In this document: piece after piece, positions 1 to 9,364 of the stretch
Layout of the letters: the number at the start of each line of letters is the position of its first letter
Position numbering within the stretch: the first letter of the stretch is position 1
From: Burkholderia sp. Leaf177
GTDB lineage: Bacteria; Pseudomonadota; Gammaproteobacteria; Burkholderiales; Burkholderiaceae
DNA length: 64,000 nt
Direction of reading: 5' to 3'
NCBI RefSeq assembly: GCF_001424345.1
Contig: NZ_LMPF01000026.1
Coordinates: 123,492-187,491 of the forward strand
Notes under the pieces: model-generated
What the model was told of the DNA's origin: nothing
Seen by the model: only the letters and a program-made list of their open reading frames with translations
Database searches by the model: none
Translations under genes and position numbers: made by a program

Positions 1-24
1 TTGAACCTTTATCGCCAACCATCC

Positions 25-753
25 ATGTCCGAACCGCTGATTCCTGCAACCGTCGCATTCCGCCCAAACGGCTCGCCTTACTCGCCGCTATATGGCGATA
101 TTTATCACAGCGTCGTGGGCAGCGTCGCGCAGGCGCAATACGTGTTCTTGCAAGGCAACGGCCTTCCAGCGCGGTGGCAGGGACGCCCGAATTTCACCGT
201 GCTGGAAACGGGCTTCGGCATGGGCATCAACTTCCTGACGACGTGGGCCGCGTGGCGCGCGGATTCATCGCGTGGCGGCCATCTGCATTTTGTATCGATA
301 GAAAAACATCCGTTCGCAGCCGGCGACCTGCGTTTCACGCACGCTGCGACCATCGACGACGCGCCGGTCGCAGCGCTCGCGCAAACGCTCGCCGACGCCT
401 GGCCTGAAGTCACGCCCGAAGTCACGCCCGGCACGCACACGCTCGCCTTCGATAACGGCGAGGTCACCCTGACGCTGATCTTCGGCGACGCCGTCACCGT
501 CTTGCCCACGCTGGATCTTCGCGCCGATGCGTTTTTCCTCGACGGATTCGCGCCCGCTAAAAACCCCGAACTCTGGTCGCCTTCGGTGTTCGAGTCGCTA
601 GGCGCACTGGCAAACGAAGGTGCGACGTTCTCAACGTACACGAGTGCGGGCGACGTCAAACGTGCTTTGCTGCATGCAGGTTTCCAATACAAGAAAGTCC
701 CGGGTTTTGGCTGGAAACGCGCAATGTTGATCGGGAAATATTTACCGGATTAA
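25..753 (+). CDS. mnmD: tRNA 5-methylaminomethyl-2-thiouridine methyltransferase, single-domain MnmD
   Basis: This enzyme would use S-adenosylmethionine to complete the methylaminomethyl group on the wobble uridine of certain tRNAs. The SAM-binding glycine loop ETGFGMG sits near residues 61-67. The family motif DGFAPAKNPELW begins near residue 173. I chose the ATG at 25 rather than the in-frame TTG at 1 because family members begin about there (SEPLIPA...). The protein stops after about 242 residues. In many proteobacteria this domain is fused to an FAD-dependent oxidase domain as MnmC. That second domain is absent, and I see no remnant of it in the 217 bases downstream. The methyltransferase assignment is firm. 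The partner oxidase, if any, must be encoded elsewhere. Confidence 0.85.
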   Translation: MSEPLIPATVAFRPNGSPYSPLYGDIYHSVVGSVAQAQYVFLQGNGLPARWQGRPNFTVLETGFGMGINFLTTWAAWRADSSRGGHLHFVSIEKHPFAAGDLRFTHAATIDDAPVAALAQTLADAWPEVTPEVTPGTHTLAFDNGEVTLTLIFGDAVTVLPTLDLRADAFFLDGFAPAKNPELWSPSVFESLGALANEGATFSTYTSAGDVKRALLHAGFQYKKVPGFGWKRAMLIGKYLPD

Positions 754-970
754 ACTTTCTCAACCGGCCAAAAATTGCCGTTTTCCGCGCCTTTGTCTCG
801 AATGAAATCGCGCGGAAAGTCGTATCGCTTTTCATCGCCGACAGTACGCCGGAGAAAATGTATTATCTGCGCCAGCGTACGCGGAGACCCTGATCTGGAC
901 GGCCGTCGCGTACTACGTCAAGCACTGCACCGCGCTTTGTATGCGCTCAATTCAATAACAGGGATAAGCA

Positions 971-3900
971 ATGCCCGATCACCGTGCTGTTGATCAGAAC
1001 AGCTTTCGCCGCATCATTCGACGCAACATCGCATTGCCGCTCAGCGCGGGAATTGCCACGGCCGCCGTGTTCGTGGCGCTGCTGTTTTATCTGCTCTCGG
1101 CCATGAGCTGGCTCGAACATTCGGAGCGCGTGATTGGCGACGGCAACGACCTGATCAAGCTTGCAGTCGATCGCGAATCCGGACAGCGCGGTTTTCTGCT
1201 TACCGGCGACGACAGTTTTCTCGCGCCTTATCAACTTGGCAAGGCAAGTTTCAACGCGAAGCTTTCCACGCTGATGGACCTTGTCGGCGATAACCCGCCA
1301 CAAGTCGAACGCCTGAAGCGCATTGAAGCGTTGCAAGCGCAATGGGAACGCTTTGCGGAACAAACCATCGCAATGCGGCGAGCGAATCAGGACGTCGTGG
1401 GCATCCTGCGCACGGGGCGCGGCAAGCTCGAGTTCGATGAAACCCGCCGCGAGTTCAAGGATTTCATGGACGTGGAGCTGAACCTGCGATGGGAACGCGC
1501 CGCCACCGCCAGGCAGGTCACGATCACCGCCGTCGCCATTTTCCTCGCGATCAGTCTTTCGTTGAGCGCGATGCTCGCCGTGTTCGGACGCCGCGAGTTG
1601 ATGAAGCTGTCGGAGACCTACGACAACGCACTGCAAGCCCAGGCCGAACACAACGAGGTCCTGCACCAGCAGGCATGGCTGCGAACCGGGCAAAGCCAGC
1701 TTGCAGAGAGTCTCGTCGGGCAGCAGACGTTGCCGCGACTTGGCCGGGCGATGCTCGATTTCCTTTCGCAATATCTCGGCGTGGTGGTCGCGGCGCTTTA
1801 CGTGCGCGATGACAGCGGCAAGCTGCGCCGCGTCGCTGCCTATGGCTTCAGCCGCGAGAACGAGGCGCGCGAGCAATTCTTCGAGAACGCGGAGACGCTC
1901 GTGGGGCAAGTGGCGGAAAGCCATCGGCTAATTGAACTCGACGACATTCCCGATAACTATTTGAAGGTCACTTCGGGTCTCGGAACAAGCCCGCCGAAAA
2001 GTGTGGTGATGACGCCCATCGATAACGACGGCGCTGTGAATGGTGTGATCGAACTTGGCTTGATGCAGCCGGCGTCGGCGAGGGAACTCGATTTCCTCAG
2101 GCTGATATCGGCGAGCGTGGGAGCGTCCGTGGAAGCGGCTTTGTATCGTGAACGCCTGCAGGACGTGCTCGCGGAAACGCAGCAACTGAACGAAGAGCTG
2201 CAGGTCCAGCAAGAGGAATTGCGATCGGCGAACGAGGAACTCGAAGAGCAGACGGCTGCGCTCGAAGAGTCGCAATCCAACCTGAACAATCAAAAGGCCG
2301 AACTCGAAACCATCAATGAGCAGCTCACGTTCCAGGCGTTGACCCTCGATGAAAAAAACGAAGCGCTCAACAAGGTGCAGACCGAACTCGAGGCGCGTGC
2401 CGAAGACTTGCAGCGCGCAAGCCGCTACAAGTCCGAGTTCCTCGCCAACATGTCGCACGAGTTGCGAACGCCGCTGAACAGTTCGTTGATTCTCGCGAAG
2501 CTGCTGTCCGAAAATCACAAGGGCAATCTCAGCGACGAACAGGTGAAGTTCGCGAACACCATCTACTCGGCGGGCAACGACCTGCTTAATCTCATCAACG
2601 ACATTCTCGATATCTCCAAGGTCGAGGCGGGCAAGCTCGAGCTCGCACCGGAAGACGTGTCGCTATCGCGCATGACCGAGTCCTTGCTGAGGACGTTCGA
2701 ACCGCTTGCCGGGCAGAAGCGGCTGGCGTTTACGGTGGGTATTGAACCCGGCATGCCGGCGTCCATTTTCACGGACTCGCGACGCCTCGAACAGATCCTG
2801 AAGAACCTGATATCGAATGCGTTGAAGTTCACCGAGACGGGCGCAATCTCGCTCACGTTGAGCAGCACGAGCGGAAATCGCGTGCGCTTCGCGGTGACGG
2901 ACACGGGCATTGGTATTGCGCCCGAAAACCAGCAGACGATCTTCGAAGCTTTCCGTCAGGCCGACGGCACCACAAGCCGCCGATACGGCGGCACGGGACT
3001 CGGCCTTTCCATCTCGCGCGATCTCGCGAAGCTGCTGGGCGGCACGATCCGCGTGACGAGCGCGCTCGGCGCCGGAAGCACGTTCGAACTGATCTTGCCG
3101 GTCCGCTGGACGGATAGCGCAGACGTGGCGGAAGTCGCGCTTGCTGCGCCGCCGCCCGCGCCCGTCGAGATCATCGAGGCGCCGCTGCTGGAATCCGCGG
3201 CCGTAGCGGTCCCCGCATATGACGACGACCGTAACGACCCGAAGGCCGGCGCGCGCTCTGTGCTGGTGATCGAAGACGATGTGGACTTCGCCGGCATTCT
3301 GTACAACCTCGCGCACGAGATGCGTTACCGATGCCTGGTTGCGCAGACCGCGGCGGAGGCCATGCAACTCGTCGCGCAGCATTTGCCCGATGCAATCCTG
3401 CTCGATATCAGCTTGCCCGACCGTTCGGGCCTCATGGTTTTGCAGCAACTGAAGGACGGACCGCAGACGCGGCATATTCCCGTGCACGTGGTCTCGGCCA
3501 ACGACAGCGGAGAAGCCGCATTGCATCTCGGCGCCATTGGTTATGCGCTCAAGCCGACTACGCGCGACCAGCTCAAGGACATTTTCCGCAAGCTCGAAGA
3601 CAAGTTCACGCAGAAGGTCAAACGTGTGTTGCTGGTCGAGGACGATGCCCGCCAGCGTGAAAGCATCGTCCAGCTTATTGGCGATGACGACATAGACATC
3701 ACCGCTGTCGAGTTCGGCGAAGAAGCGCTTGCGTTGCTGCGCACGACCATTTTCGACTGCATGATCATCGACTTGAAACTGCCCGACATGCAGGGCGGCG
3801 AGTTGCTTCAGCGCATGTCGGGCGAGAACATGTATTCGTTCCCGCCGGTGATCGTCTACACGGGACGCAACCTGACGCACGCAGAGGAAGCCGACCTCCT

Positions 3901-4441
3901 CAAGTATTCGCGCTCGATCATCATCAAGGGCGCACGCTCGCCGGAGCGCTTGCTGGATGAGGTCACGCTGTTCCTGCACAAGGTGGAGACCGATCTGTCT
4001 ACCGAGCGGCAAACCATGCTGAAAACCGTGCGCGGCCGTGATCGCGTATTTGAAGGCCGCCGCATTCTTCTGGTCGATGACGATATCCGCAATATCTTTT
4101 CGCTCAGCAGCGCGCTTGAGCATAAAGGCATGACGGTCGATATCGCCCGCAATGGTTTCGAAGCCATCGACCAGCTCAACGATATCCCCGATATAGACCT
4201 GGTGCTGATGGACGTGATGATGCCGGCAATGGACGGGCTCGAAGCCACACGCCGTATTCGCGCCGATGCCCGCTTCAAGACCTTGCCGATCATCGCAATC
4301 ACGGCGAAGGCCATGAAGGACGATCAGGAGCAGGCGCGCGCGGCCGGCATGACGGATTATCTGGCGAAGCCTATCGACCTGGACCGGTTGTATTCGCTGT
4401 TGCGCGTCTGGTTGCCGGGATTGGAAAGGATCAGGGCGTAA
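971..4441 (+). CDS. CHASE3/GAF hybrid sensor histidine kinase with three receiver domains
   Basis: This is a membrane sensor kinase of 1156 residues. Transmembrane segments near 22-44 and 177-198 flank a CHASE3-type periplasmic sensor. A GAF-like domain (about 240-390) and a long Glu/Gln-rich coiled coil (about 395-485) follow. The H-box SHELRTPLN has its phosphoacceptor at His496. The catalytic domain shows the N box NALKF, then DTGIGI and GGTGLGLS. Three receiver domains follow, with predicted acceptor aspartates Asp812, Asp934 and Asp1081; REC2 looks the most diverged. No output or HPt domain is fused and no regulator gene adjoins it. It probably signals through a separate phosphotransfer or response regulator protein. 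The stimulus cannot be read from the sequence. The ATG has a weak upstream GGGA. Confidence 0.9.
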   Translation: MPDHRAVDQNSFRRIIRRNIALPLSAGIATAAVFVALLFYLLSAMSWLEHSERVIGDGNDLIKLAVDRESGQRGFLLTGDDSFLAPYQLGKASFNAKLSTLMDLVGDNPPQVERLKRIEALQAQWERFAEQTIAMRRANQDVVGILRTGRGKLEFDETRREFKDFMDVELNLRWERAATARQVTITAVAIFLAISLSLSAMLAVFGRRELMKLSETYDNALQAQAEHNEVLHQQAWLRTGQSQLAESLVGQQTLPRLGRAMLDFLSQYLGVVVAALYVRDDSGKLRRVAAYGFSRENEAREQFFENAETLVGQVAESHRLIELDDIPDNYLKVTSGLGTSPPKSVVMTPIDNDGAVNGVIELGLMQPASARELDFLRLISASVGASVEAALYRERLQDVLAETQQLNEELQVQQEELRSANEELEEQTAALEESQSNLNNQKAELETINEQLTFQALTLDEKNEALNKVQTELEARAEDLQRASRYKSEFLANMSHELRTPLNSSLILAKLLSENHKGNLSDEQVKFANTIYSAGNDLLNLINDILDISKVEAGKLELAPEDVSLSRMTESLLRTFEPLAGQKRLAFTVGIEPGMPASIFTDSRRLEQILKNLISNALKFTETGAISLTLSSTSGNRVRFAVTDTGIGIAPENQQTIFEAFRQADGTTSRRYGGTGLGLSISRDLAKLLGGTIRVTSALGAGSTFELILPVRWTDSADVAEVALAAPPPAPVEIIEAPLLESAAVAVPAYDDDRNDPKAGARSVLVIEDDVDFAGILYNLAHEMRYRCLVAQTAAEAMQLVAQHLPDAILLDISLPDRSGLMVLQQLKDGPQTRHIPVHVVSANDSGEAALHLGAIGYALKPTTRDQLKDIFRKLEDKFTQKVKRVLLVEDDARQRESIVQLIGDDDIDITAVEFGEEALALLRTTIFDCMIIDLKLPDMQGGELLQRMSGENMYSFPPVIVYTGRNLTHAEEADLLKYSRSIIIKGARSPERLLDEVTLFLHKVETDLSTERQTMLKTVRGRDRVFEGRRILLVDDDIRNIFSLSSALEHKGMTVDIARNGFEAIDQLNDIPDIDLVLMDVMMPAMDGLEATRRIRADARFKTLPIIAITAKAMKDDQEQARAAGMTDYLAKPIDLDRLYSLLRVWLPGLERIRA

Positions 4442-4473
4442 GGCATTTCACGGCGTCGCAACAACCCGATGTT

Positions 4474-4899
4474 TCAGTCGAACTCTTCGTATTGTGGCAA
4501 CGCGTCGGTGATGGTGTACCACGGCGCTTTGGACCCTACAAAAATGTGCGCCGTGGGACGAATGCCCGGACTATCCACGAGCGTGCCCATGGCAACGTGA
4601 GCGAACGCGCCTTCACGCACGACGGAATACATCAGTGAGCCGCAATGCTTGCAATGAACGTCGTGCGACGCGTTCTCGTCGCCGTAGATCATCAGCGCGT
4701 CCTCGCCTTGCACGAGCGTGAGCTTATGACGCTCGATACCCGCAAACGGCTTGAATGCCGAACCGATTGCACGCCGGCAATTCGAGCAATGGCAGTTCAA
4801 CGCATAAACGAATTCGTCCTTTACCGCGTAGCGGACCGCGCCGCACAGGCACTTCCCGCCGAGTAACGCATTCGCCTGAACCTCGTTCGATGAATTCAT
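4474..4899 (-). CDS. GFA (CENP-V/GFA) family zinc protein
   Basis: This is a compact protein of 141 residues in the glutathione-dependent formaldehyde-activating (GFA) fold family. The zinc-ligand cysteines are visible: CLC at 17/19, CHCSNC at 36/38/41 and CKHC at 83/86. The open frame extends 66 codons further upstream, but family alignment and the Cys spacing favour the ATG at 4899. The gene is convergent with the hybrid kinase and divergent from the MFS exporter across a 183-bp gap that probably holds both promoters. Most GFA-fold proteins of this size have no proven enzymatic role. Calling it a formaldehyde-activating enzyme would overstate the evidence. Confidence 0.8.
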   Translation of the reverse strand: MNSSNEVQANALLGGKCLCGAVRYAVKDEFVYALNCHCSNCRRAIGSAFKPFAGIERHKLTLVQGEDALMIYGDENASHDVHCKHCGSLMYSVVREGAFAHVAMGTLVDSPGIRPTAHIFVGSKAPWYTITDALPQYEEFD

Positions 4900-5082
4900 G
4901 ATCGTGGATGAAAGGGTTTCGTATGCTCGTAGTTTATGCGGGAAGAACGGTTCGGCTTTTCCCGCCGAGCGAATATTCCTAGCAGGGTTCATACTATTGG
5001 ACGGTCGCCTTGCTGCGGCCGTTTCACGCGTCGCGGCGGCAAGACCCCGCGCCCGCTCCACGTTCCCCATTACAACAATTTC

Positions 5083-6576
5083 ATGCCTCGCAACCAACAG
5101 ACGTCGCGTCCGTTAGTCATTGCATCGGTGATGGCATCGATGGCAATGGTCGCCATTGAAGCCACCATTGTTTCCACTGCCATGCCGCAGATCGTTGCGC
5201 AACTCGGCGACCTGCATTTGTACAGCTGGGTCTTCTCGTCGTTCCTGCTGACGCAGACCGCAATGACCGTCATCTTCGGCAAGCTCGCCGATCTCTATGG
5301 CCGCAAGCCGATCGCGCTTATCGGCATAGCAATTTTTCTGATCGGGTCCGTGCTTGCGGGTTTTGCGTGGTCGATGCCCGCCATGATCGTGTTCCGGCTG
5401 ATCCAGGGCGTAGGCGCGGGCGCAATCCAGCCCGTCACGCTGACTATTGTCGCGGATCTTTATCCGGCGCGCGAACGCGGCAAGGTCCAGGGCTATCTTG
5501 CAAGCGTGTGGGCCATTTCGGCGGTGGTCGGTCCCATGGTCGGCGGTTTGATCATTCGCGATTTCTCGTGGGCATGGATCTTCTGGATGAACGTGCCTAT
5601 CGGGCTGTTATCGGCGGCAGGATTCATCATGTTCCTGCGCGAGTCCGAAAGGCACGCGCGACCGTCCATCGACTTCGCGGGCGCGGGACTGTTCATGGTC
5701 ACGATCGCTTCGTTGATGATGGCGCTGACCTATGCAGGCGATGACGACATCACAAAAGCATCCATGGCCGGCGGCGCGTTCGTGGTGTGCCTGTTGTTCT
5801 TCCTGATGCAGGAAAGACGCGCGGCCGAGCCGATGATTTCATTCGCGCTCTGGAGCCGCCGCCCGATTGCCGCGTGCAACGGCGCGACCGTCTTGTCCGG
5901 CATGATCCTGATGGGCTCGACAACTTTTCTGCCCATGTATGTGCAGGGCGTGTTGCATCGTTCCCCTGTGATCGCAGGCCTAGCCCTGACCATGATGATG
6001 GTCGGCTGGCCCGCAGGCGCGACGTTCGCCGCGAAGTCGCTGCATCGTTTCGGTTTGCGGCCCATCCTGATTGGCGGCAGCATGTTCATTCCGATCGGCG
6101 CGGTGTTGCTGTTGACGCTCGCGCCAGGAAGTTCGCCGCTGATTGCCGCGTTCGGTTCGCTCATCATGGGGTTTGGCATGGGAACGTCCAGTGTCAGTTC
6201 GCTCATGCTGATCCAGGAGATCGTCGATGTCGCGCAGCGCGGCAGCGCGACGGCATCGAATTTGTTCTCACGCAATCTCGGGAGCACGCTCGGCGCGACC
6301 TTGTTCGGCGCGGTCCTGAATTTCGGGCTGAGCCATTCGAAGGACGTGGCCGCAGTGACGTCGGACCAGTTGAAAGCGTTGTTGCAAAATCAGGCGGCGA
6401 GCATTGGCAGCGGCGACGCAATACGTCAGGTGCTGCACGACTCGTTGCATCTGACGTTCATATCCATTTTTGTGATCGCCGTATTTTCGGTCGGATTTTT
6501 GTTGTTCGTGCCGAAGGTCGATATAGGCGGCGAGCGGAAGATGCCAGTGGAGGGTCTTGCGCCGCTCGAGGACTGA
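5083..6576 (+). CDS. MFS drug transporter, DHA2 (14-TM) family
   Basis: This is an inner-membrane proton-driven exporter of 497 residues. It has about 13-14 hydrophobic helices, the size and spacing of the DHA2 (EmrB/QacA-like) group. The motif A loop GKLADLYGRK lies at about 66-75, and an antiporter motif C-like stretch (VVGPMVGG) lies near 148-155. I chose the ATG at 5083 (MPRNQQ) because the first helix starts soon after. The open frame begins 49 codons earlier, in what is probably the divergent promoter region shared with the GFA gene. No EmrA-like adaptor adjoins it, so it may act alone at the inner membrane. The substrate is unknown. Confidence 0.88.
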   Translation: MPRNQQTSRPLVIASVMASMAMVAIEATIVSTAMPQIVAQLGDLHLYSWVFSSFLLTQTAMTVIFGKLADLYGRKPIALIGIAIFLIGSVLAGFAWSMPAMIVFRLIQGVGAGAIQPVTLTIVADLYPARERGKVQGYLASVWAISAVVGPMVGGLIIRDFSWAWIFWMNVPIGLLSAAGFIMFLRESERHARPSIDFAGAGLFMVTIASLMMALTYAGDDDITKASMAGGAFVVCLLFFLMQERRAAEPMISFALWSRRPIAACNGATVLSGMILMGSTTFLPMYVQGVLHRSPVIAGLALTMMMVGWPAGATFAAKSLHRFGLRPILIGGSMFIPIGAVLLLTLAPGSSPLIAAFGSLIMGFGMGTSSVSSLMLIQEIVDVAQRGSATASNLFSRNLGSTLGATLFGAVLNFGLSHSKDVAAVTSDQLKALLQNQAASIGSGDAIRQVLHDSLHLTFISIFVIAVFSVGFLLFVPKVDIGGERKMPVEGLAPLED

Positions 6577-6579
6577 ACC

Positions 6580-7743
6580 TTATTGGATCTTGCGCGTGGC
6601 AACGTCCAGAGGCAATTCGATGTGAATGCGAAAGCCGTCGGACGGTGCGCTTTCAAAGGCTATCCGTCCCTTCAACTCGTGCACGCGTTCCTGCATGCCG
6701 AGAAGGCCGAAACTGTTCTTGCTCCGGTTGCCATCGAGTACCGCGCCTTTGCCGTTGTCTTCAATATGCAAATGGAGCGACGAGTGCGTCTGGTGTATTT
6801 CGATGCGAACCCAGGTGGCCTCGGCATGGCGTGTGACATTGGTCAGCGCTTCCTGTACGAGCCGGAAAACGGCTGTCGCCGCCGGCGCCGACAAATCCAG
6901 CGGACCTGCGTTGTTGTTCACTGTAACAACGAGGTCATAGCGGCTGCGAAACTCGTCCGCAAGCCATTCGAGCGCGGCTTCCAGCCCCAGGTCGTCGAGC
7001 ATTGGCGGCCTCAAGCCGCCGGCCAGACGGCGCGCAGAAGCAATGATCGTATCTATCTTGCCTTGCAAGTGAGCCGAATGCGCCTTGACGCGATGCAGTT
7101 CTTCGTATTCAAGCAACGATGCGCGATCCAGCGACGCGACATCCATCTTGAGCGCAATCAGTTGCTGGCCGAGATCGTCGTGAAGCTCGCGCGCAAGCCG
7201 CGCTCTTTCTTCCTCGCGCGCGTTTTGCACGTGGATGGACATCGCGCGAGCGTGCTGCAATTCGATCAGCCGCAAGCGGTCGGTCATGTCGCGCGTTACT
7301 TTTGCAAAGCCTTGAAGCGCGCCATCCGGTGCGCGGATCGCGGTGATCGTGACGCTTGCCCAAAACTGCGTGCCGTCCTTGCGCACGCGCCAGCCTTCGT
7401 CCTCTATGCGATCCTCAATCGCCGCTTGCGCCAGTTCAGTTTCGGGCTTGCGAATCGCGATGTCATCGGGCGTATAGAACACCGAAAAGTGCTGTCCCAC
7501 GATCTCGCCGGCTGCATAGCCCTTGATGCTCTGCGCGCCGCGATTCCAGCTGGCAACACGACCGCGCGGATCGAGCATGAAGATGGCGTAATCCTGCACC
7601 GCGTCGACAAGCATCCGGAAGTGGACATCACTCAGCGCGTGCGGGAAGCCGGGCTCTGACGAAATGTCGGGCGAGGAAGGTGGGTCATCGGGCTGAACCA
7701 CTGGCACGTGCTTGACCCGCCCGGATTGTTTTAAAGCCGCCAT
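6580..7743 (-). CDS. Soluble PAS-domain histidine kinase, HisKA_3 (NarL-partner) type
   Basis: This is a cytoplasmic kinase of about 387 residues with no transmembrane helix. A PAS/PAC domain (about 40-165) includes the typical AIFMLDPRG and DGTQFWASV stretches. A HisKA_3 dimerisation box EEERARLARELHDDLGQQL places the phosphoacceptor at His188. A HATPase_c domain follows, ending near the C terminus with GLLGMQERV. HisKA_3 kinases usually pair with LuxR/NarL-type response regulators, but none is adjacent here. An in-frame TTG lies 8 codons upstream. I preferred the ATG at 7743, which has a GAGG some 15 bases before it. The PAS domain could bind haem, flavin or a small molecule, and the sequence does not say which. 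Confidence 0.87.
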   Translation of the reverse strand: MAALKQSGRVKHVPVVQPDDPPSSPDISSEPGFPHALSDVHFRMLVDAVQDYAIFMLDPRGRVASWNRGAQSIKGYAAGEIVGQHFSVFYTPDDIAIRKPETELAQAAIEDRIEDEGWRVRKDGTQFWASVTITAIRAPDGALQGFAKVTRDMTDRLRLIELQHARAMSIHVQNAREEERARLARELHDDLGQQLIALKMDVASLDRASLLEYEELHRVKAHSAHLQGKIDTIIASARRLAGGLRPPMLDDLGLEAALEWLADEFRSRYDLVVTVNNNAGPLDLSAPAATAVFRLVQEALTNVTRHAEATWVRIEIHQTHSSLHLHIEDNGKGAVLDGNRSKNSFGLLGMQERVHELKGRIAFESAPSDGFRIHIELPLDVATRKIQ

Positions 7744-7779
7744 GATTGCGCGCGCCTCTGGTCGCAAGAGATTAGCCGG

Positions 7780-8277
7780 TTACTTCTTCAGGCCGTCCAT
7801 CAACTGGATGGTCTCGTAGTTCTGGACGAGTTTTTCCAGCGCGCGCACAACGTCGGCTTCCATTTCGAGCAAGGCTTTGTCGCCCTGAAATCGCGCGCGA
7901 ACTGCTGGGTGAAAACGCGTATTGATGAAGTCGCTTATTTCGTCGATATGCGCAATAGATCCCGAATCCGGATAAAGAACCGACTTTGGCGACGCGGCAT
8001 CGTAGAAAAGATTGTGCTTCCACTTCGGTACGAAGTTCTCGGGCTTCGTATCGGTCACCAGAAACGATCCGATCAACTGGAGCTTGCCCTTCATTGTCTT
8101 TGGGGTCAGAAACGTCCAGACCTTGCGGGGGAGACGTTCCTTCATTCCCTCCAGCTTGTCGCCGTTCGAACCCAGCGTTCCGATGCGTCCTTCCTTGATG
8201 TCCGACGCATAATCTTTCCAGTAATAGAAAATATCCAAAGCTTGAGACCCGTTGTTTCTGTCGTTGTTCGTATGCAC
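7780..8277 (-). CDS. Uncharacterised 165-residue protein upstream of the PAS kinase
   Basis: I do not recognise the family. The frame begins with GTG at 8277. It encodes an aromatic and basic protein (IFYYWKDYASDIKEGRIG early, WTFLTPK in the middle) with a predicted amphipathic helical C terminus rich in Glu and Leu. There is no signal peptide or membrane helix, so it is probably cytoplasmic. It ends 36 bases before the PAS kinase start on the same strand, so the two may be co-transcribed and the protein could feed a signal to the kinase. That is inference from position only. The codon pattern and protein-like composition make it more credible than the overlapping frames. Confidence 0.6.
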   Translation of the reverse strand: MHTNNDRNNGSQALDIFYYWKDYASDIKEGRIGTLGSNGDKLEGMKERLPRKVWTFLTPKTMKGKLQLIGSFLVTDTKPENFVPKWKHNLFYDAASPKSVLYPDSGSIAHIDEISDFINTRFHPAVRARFQGDKALLEMEADVVRALEKLVQNYETIQLMDGLKK

Positions 8278-8523
8278 CAGTCGCCGCCGAAACTGGCGTC
8301 TGCCCGGCTGGGCATGACTGGAGCGCTTATTTGTCGTTCAAAAGTCGATAACGATGGCATTCGAGCATCGCTCGTATTTCTCGATCATATCGCGCCGGAC
8401 GGAGATTTTCGAAACAGCGGTTCTTAGCGAGATTCCGAGTCGACGTATCAACCTGCCAATTGACGAGCCGATTGACGAATAATCAACGCGCCGAATCGAC
8501 GCTAGAATTGCTGTTCGAAGTTC

Positions 8524-9351
8524 ATGCGCAACCGCAAAAACATGCCAGACCGGGTCGCCTATCATCGCAGCAACACGACTCCGGGCCTTGTGCTCGGGGA
8601 AGCGCGTTTTTCGGATTTTCGTTTCGATCGTCATTACCACCTCGATTATCACGTGGGTTTGGTGACCGAGGGCGTTCAACGGCAGCGGCATCGTGGCAAT
8701 ACGGATTTCCTCGCGCCAGGACGCATCTCCCTCATGCCGCCAGGCGAAATACACGACGGCGTGTGTCATGGCGACAGCGCTTATACGCTCAAGACGTTTC
8801 GGTTGTCGCCGGAGCTTCTCGGCGCAGTGACTGCCGAGATCGCGGGCTCGACTGCCGAGCCCGCGCTCGCTGGCGTGCTGCTCGAAAACGCGGGGCTCGC
8901 GGCGCGTCTGATCAACCTGCACAGCACGATGCAGACGAACGCAGACACTGCGCCGCTGTCGTTGCAATCGGAATGGCTGACGTTGTTCGACCACTTGTTC
9001 ACGCAATCGCGCGTGGTCGTGCCGCAGTCTGTCAAAGGCACATTGCCTGCTGATAACTGGCGTCGCGTGAAAGATTATTGCCACGCGCAACTGGCGCAAA
9101 AGATTTCGCTGGACGACCTGGCCGCGCTCTGTGGACTGGAGCGGTTTCATTTCCTCAAGCTGTTCAAGCAGACTGCCGGCATGACCCCGCATGCGTGGCT
9201 GGTGCGGTTGCGGGTGGAGCGCGCCGCGATTATTTTGCATCGCACGTCGAGAAGCATTGCCGATGTCGCGCAAGACGTCGGCTTTTATGATCAGAGCCAT
9301 TTCAATCGCGCGTTCCGGCGTGCTTTTGGCGTGGCTCCATCGCGGTATTAA
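8524..9351 (+). CDS. AraC family transcriptional regulator
   Basis: This regulator has 275 residues. Its N-terminal cupin sensor includes the conserved HYHLDYHVGLV and the LMPPGEIHDG stretches. The C-terminal double helix-turn-helix runs over roughly the last 100 residues, with ISLDDLAALCGLERFHFLKLFK as first helix pair and IADVAQDVGFYDQSHFNRAFRR as second. ATG 8524 and ATG 8542 are both possible starts, and neither has a strong Shine-Dalgarno. AraC proteins with this arrangement usually sense a small metabolite and activate a neighbouring transporter or enzyme. The only close neighbour is the convergent aldolase gene, so the target is unclear. Confidence 0.88.
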   Translation: MRNRKNMPDRVAYHRSNTTPGLVLGEARFSDFRFDRHYHLDYHVGLVTEGVQRQRHRGNTDFLAPGRISLMPPGEIHDGVCHGDSAYTLKTFRLSPELLGAVTAEIAGSTAEPALAGVLLENAGLAARLINLHSTMQTNADTAPLSLQSEWLTLFDHLFTQSRVVVPQSVKGTLPADNWRRVKDYCHAQLAQKISLDDLAALCGLERFHFLKLFKQTAGMTPHAWLVRLRVERAAIILHRTSRSIADVAQDVGFYDQSHFNRAFRRAFGVAPSRY

Positions 9352-9364
9352 AACGGCTTCAATT

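Noticed and set aside
2663..4123. Minus-strand frame of 486 codons inside the hybrid kinase
   Set aside because: It is antisense to HATPase and receiver domains with all key residues. Long antisense frames are expected in high-GC coding DNA.
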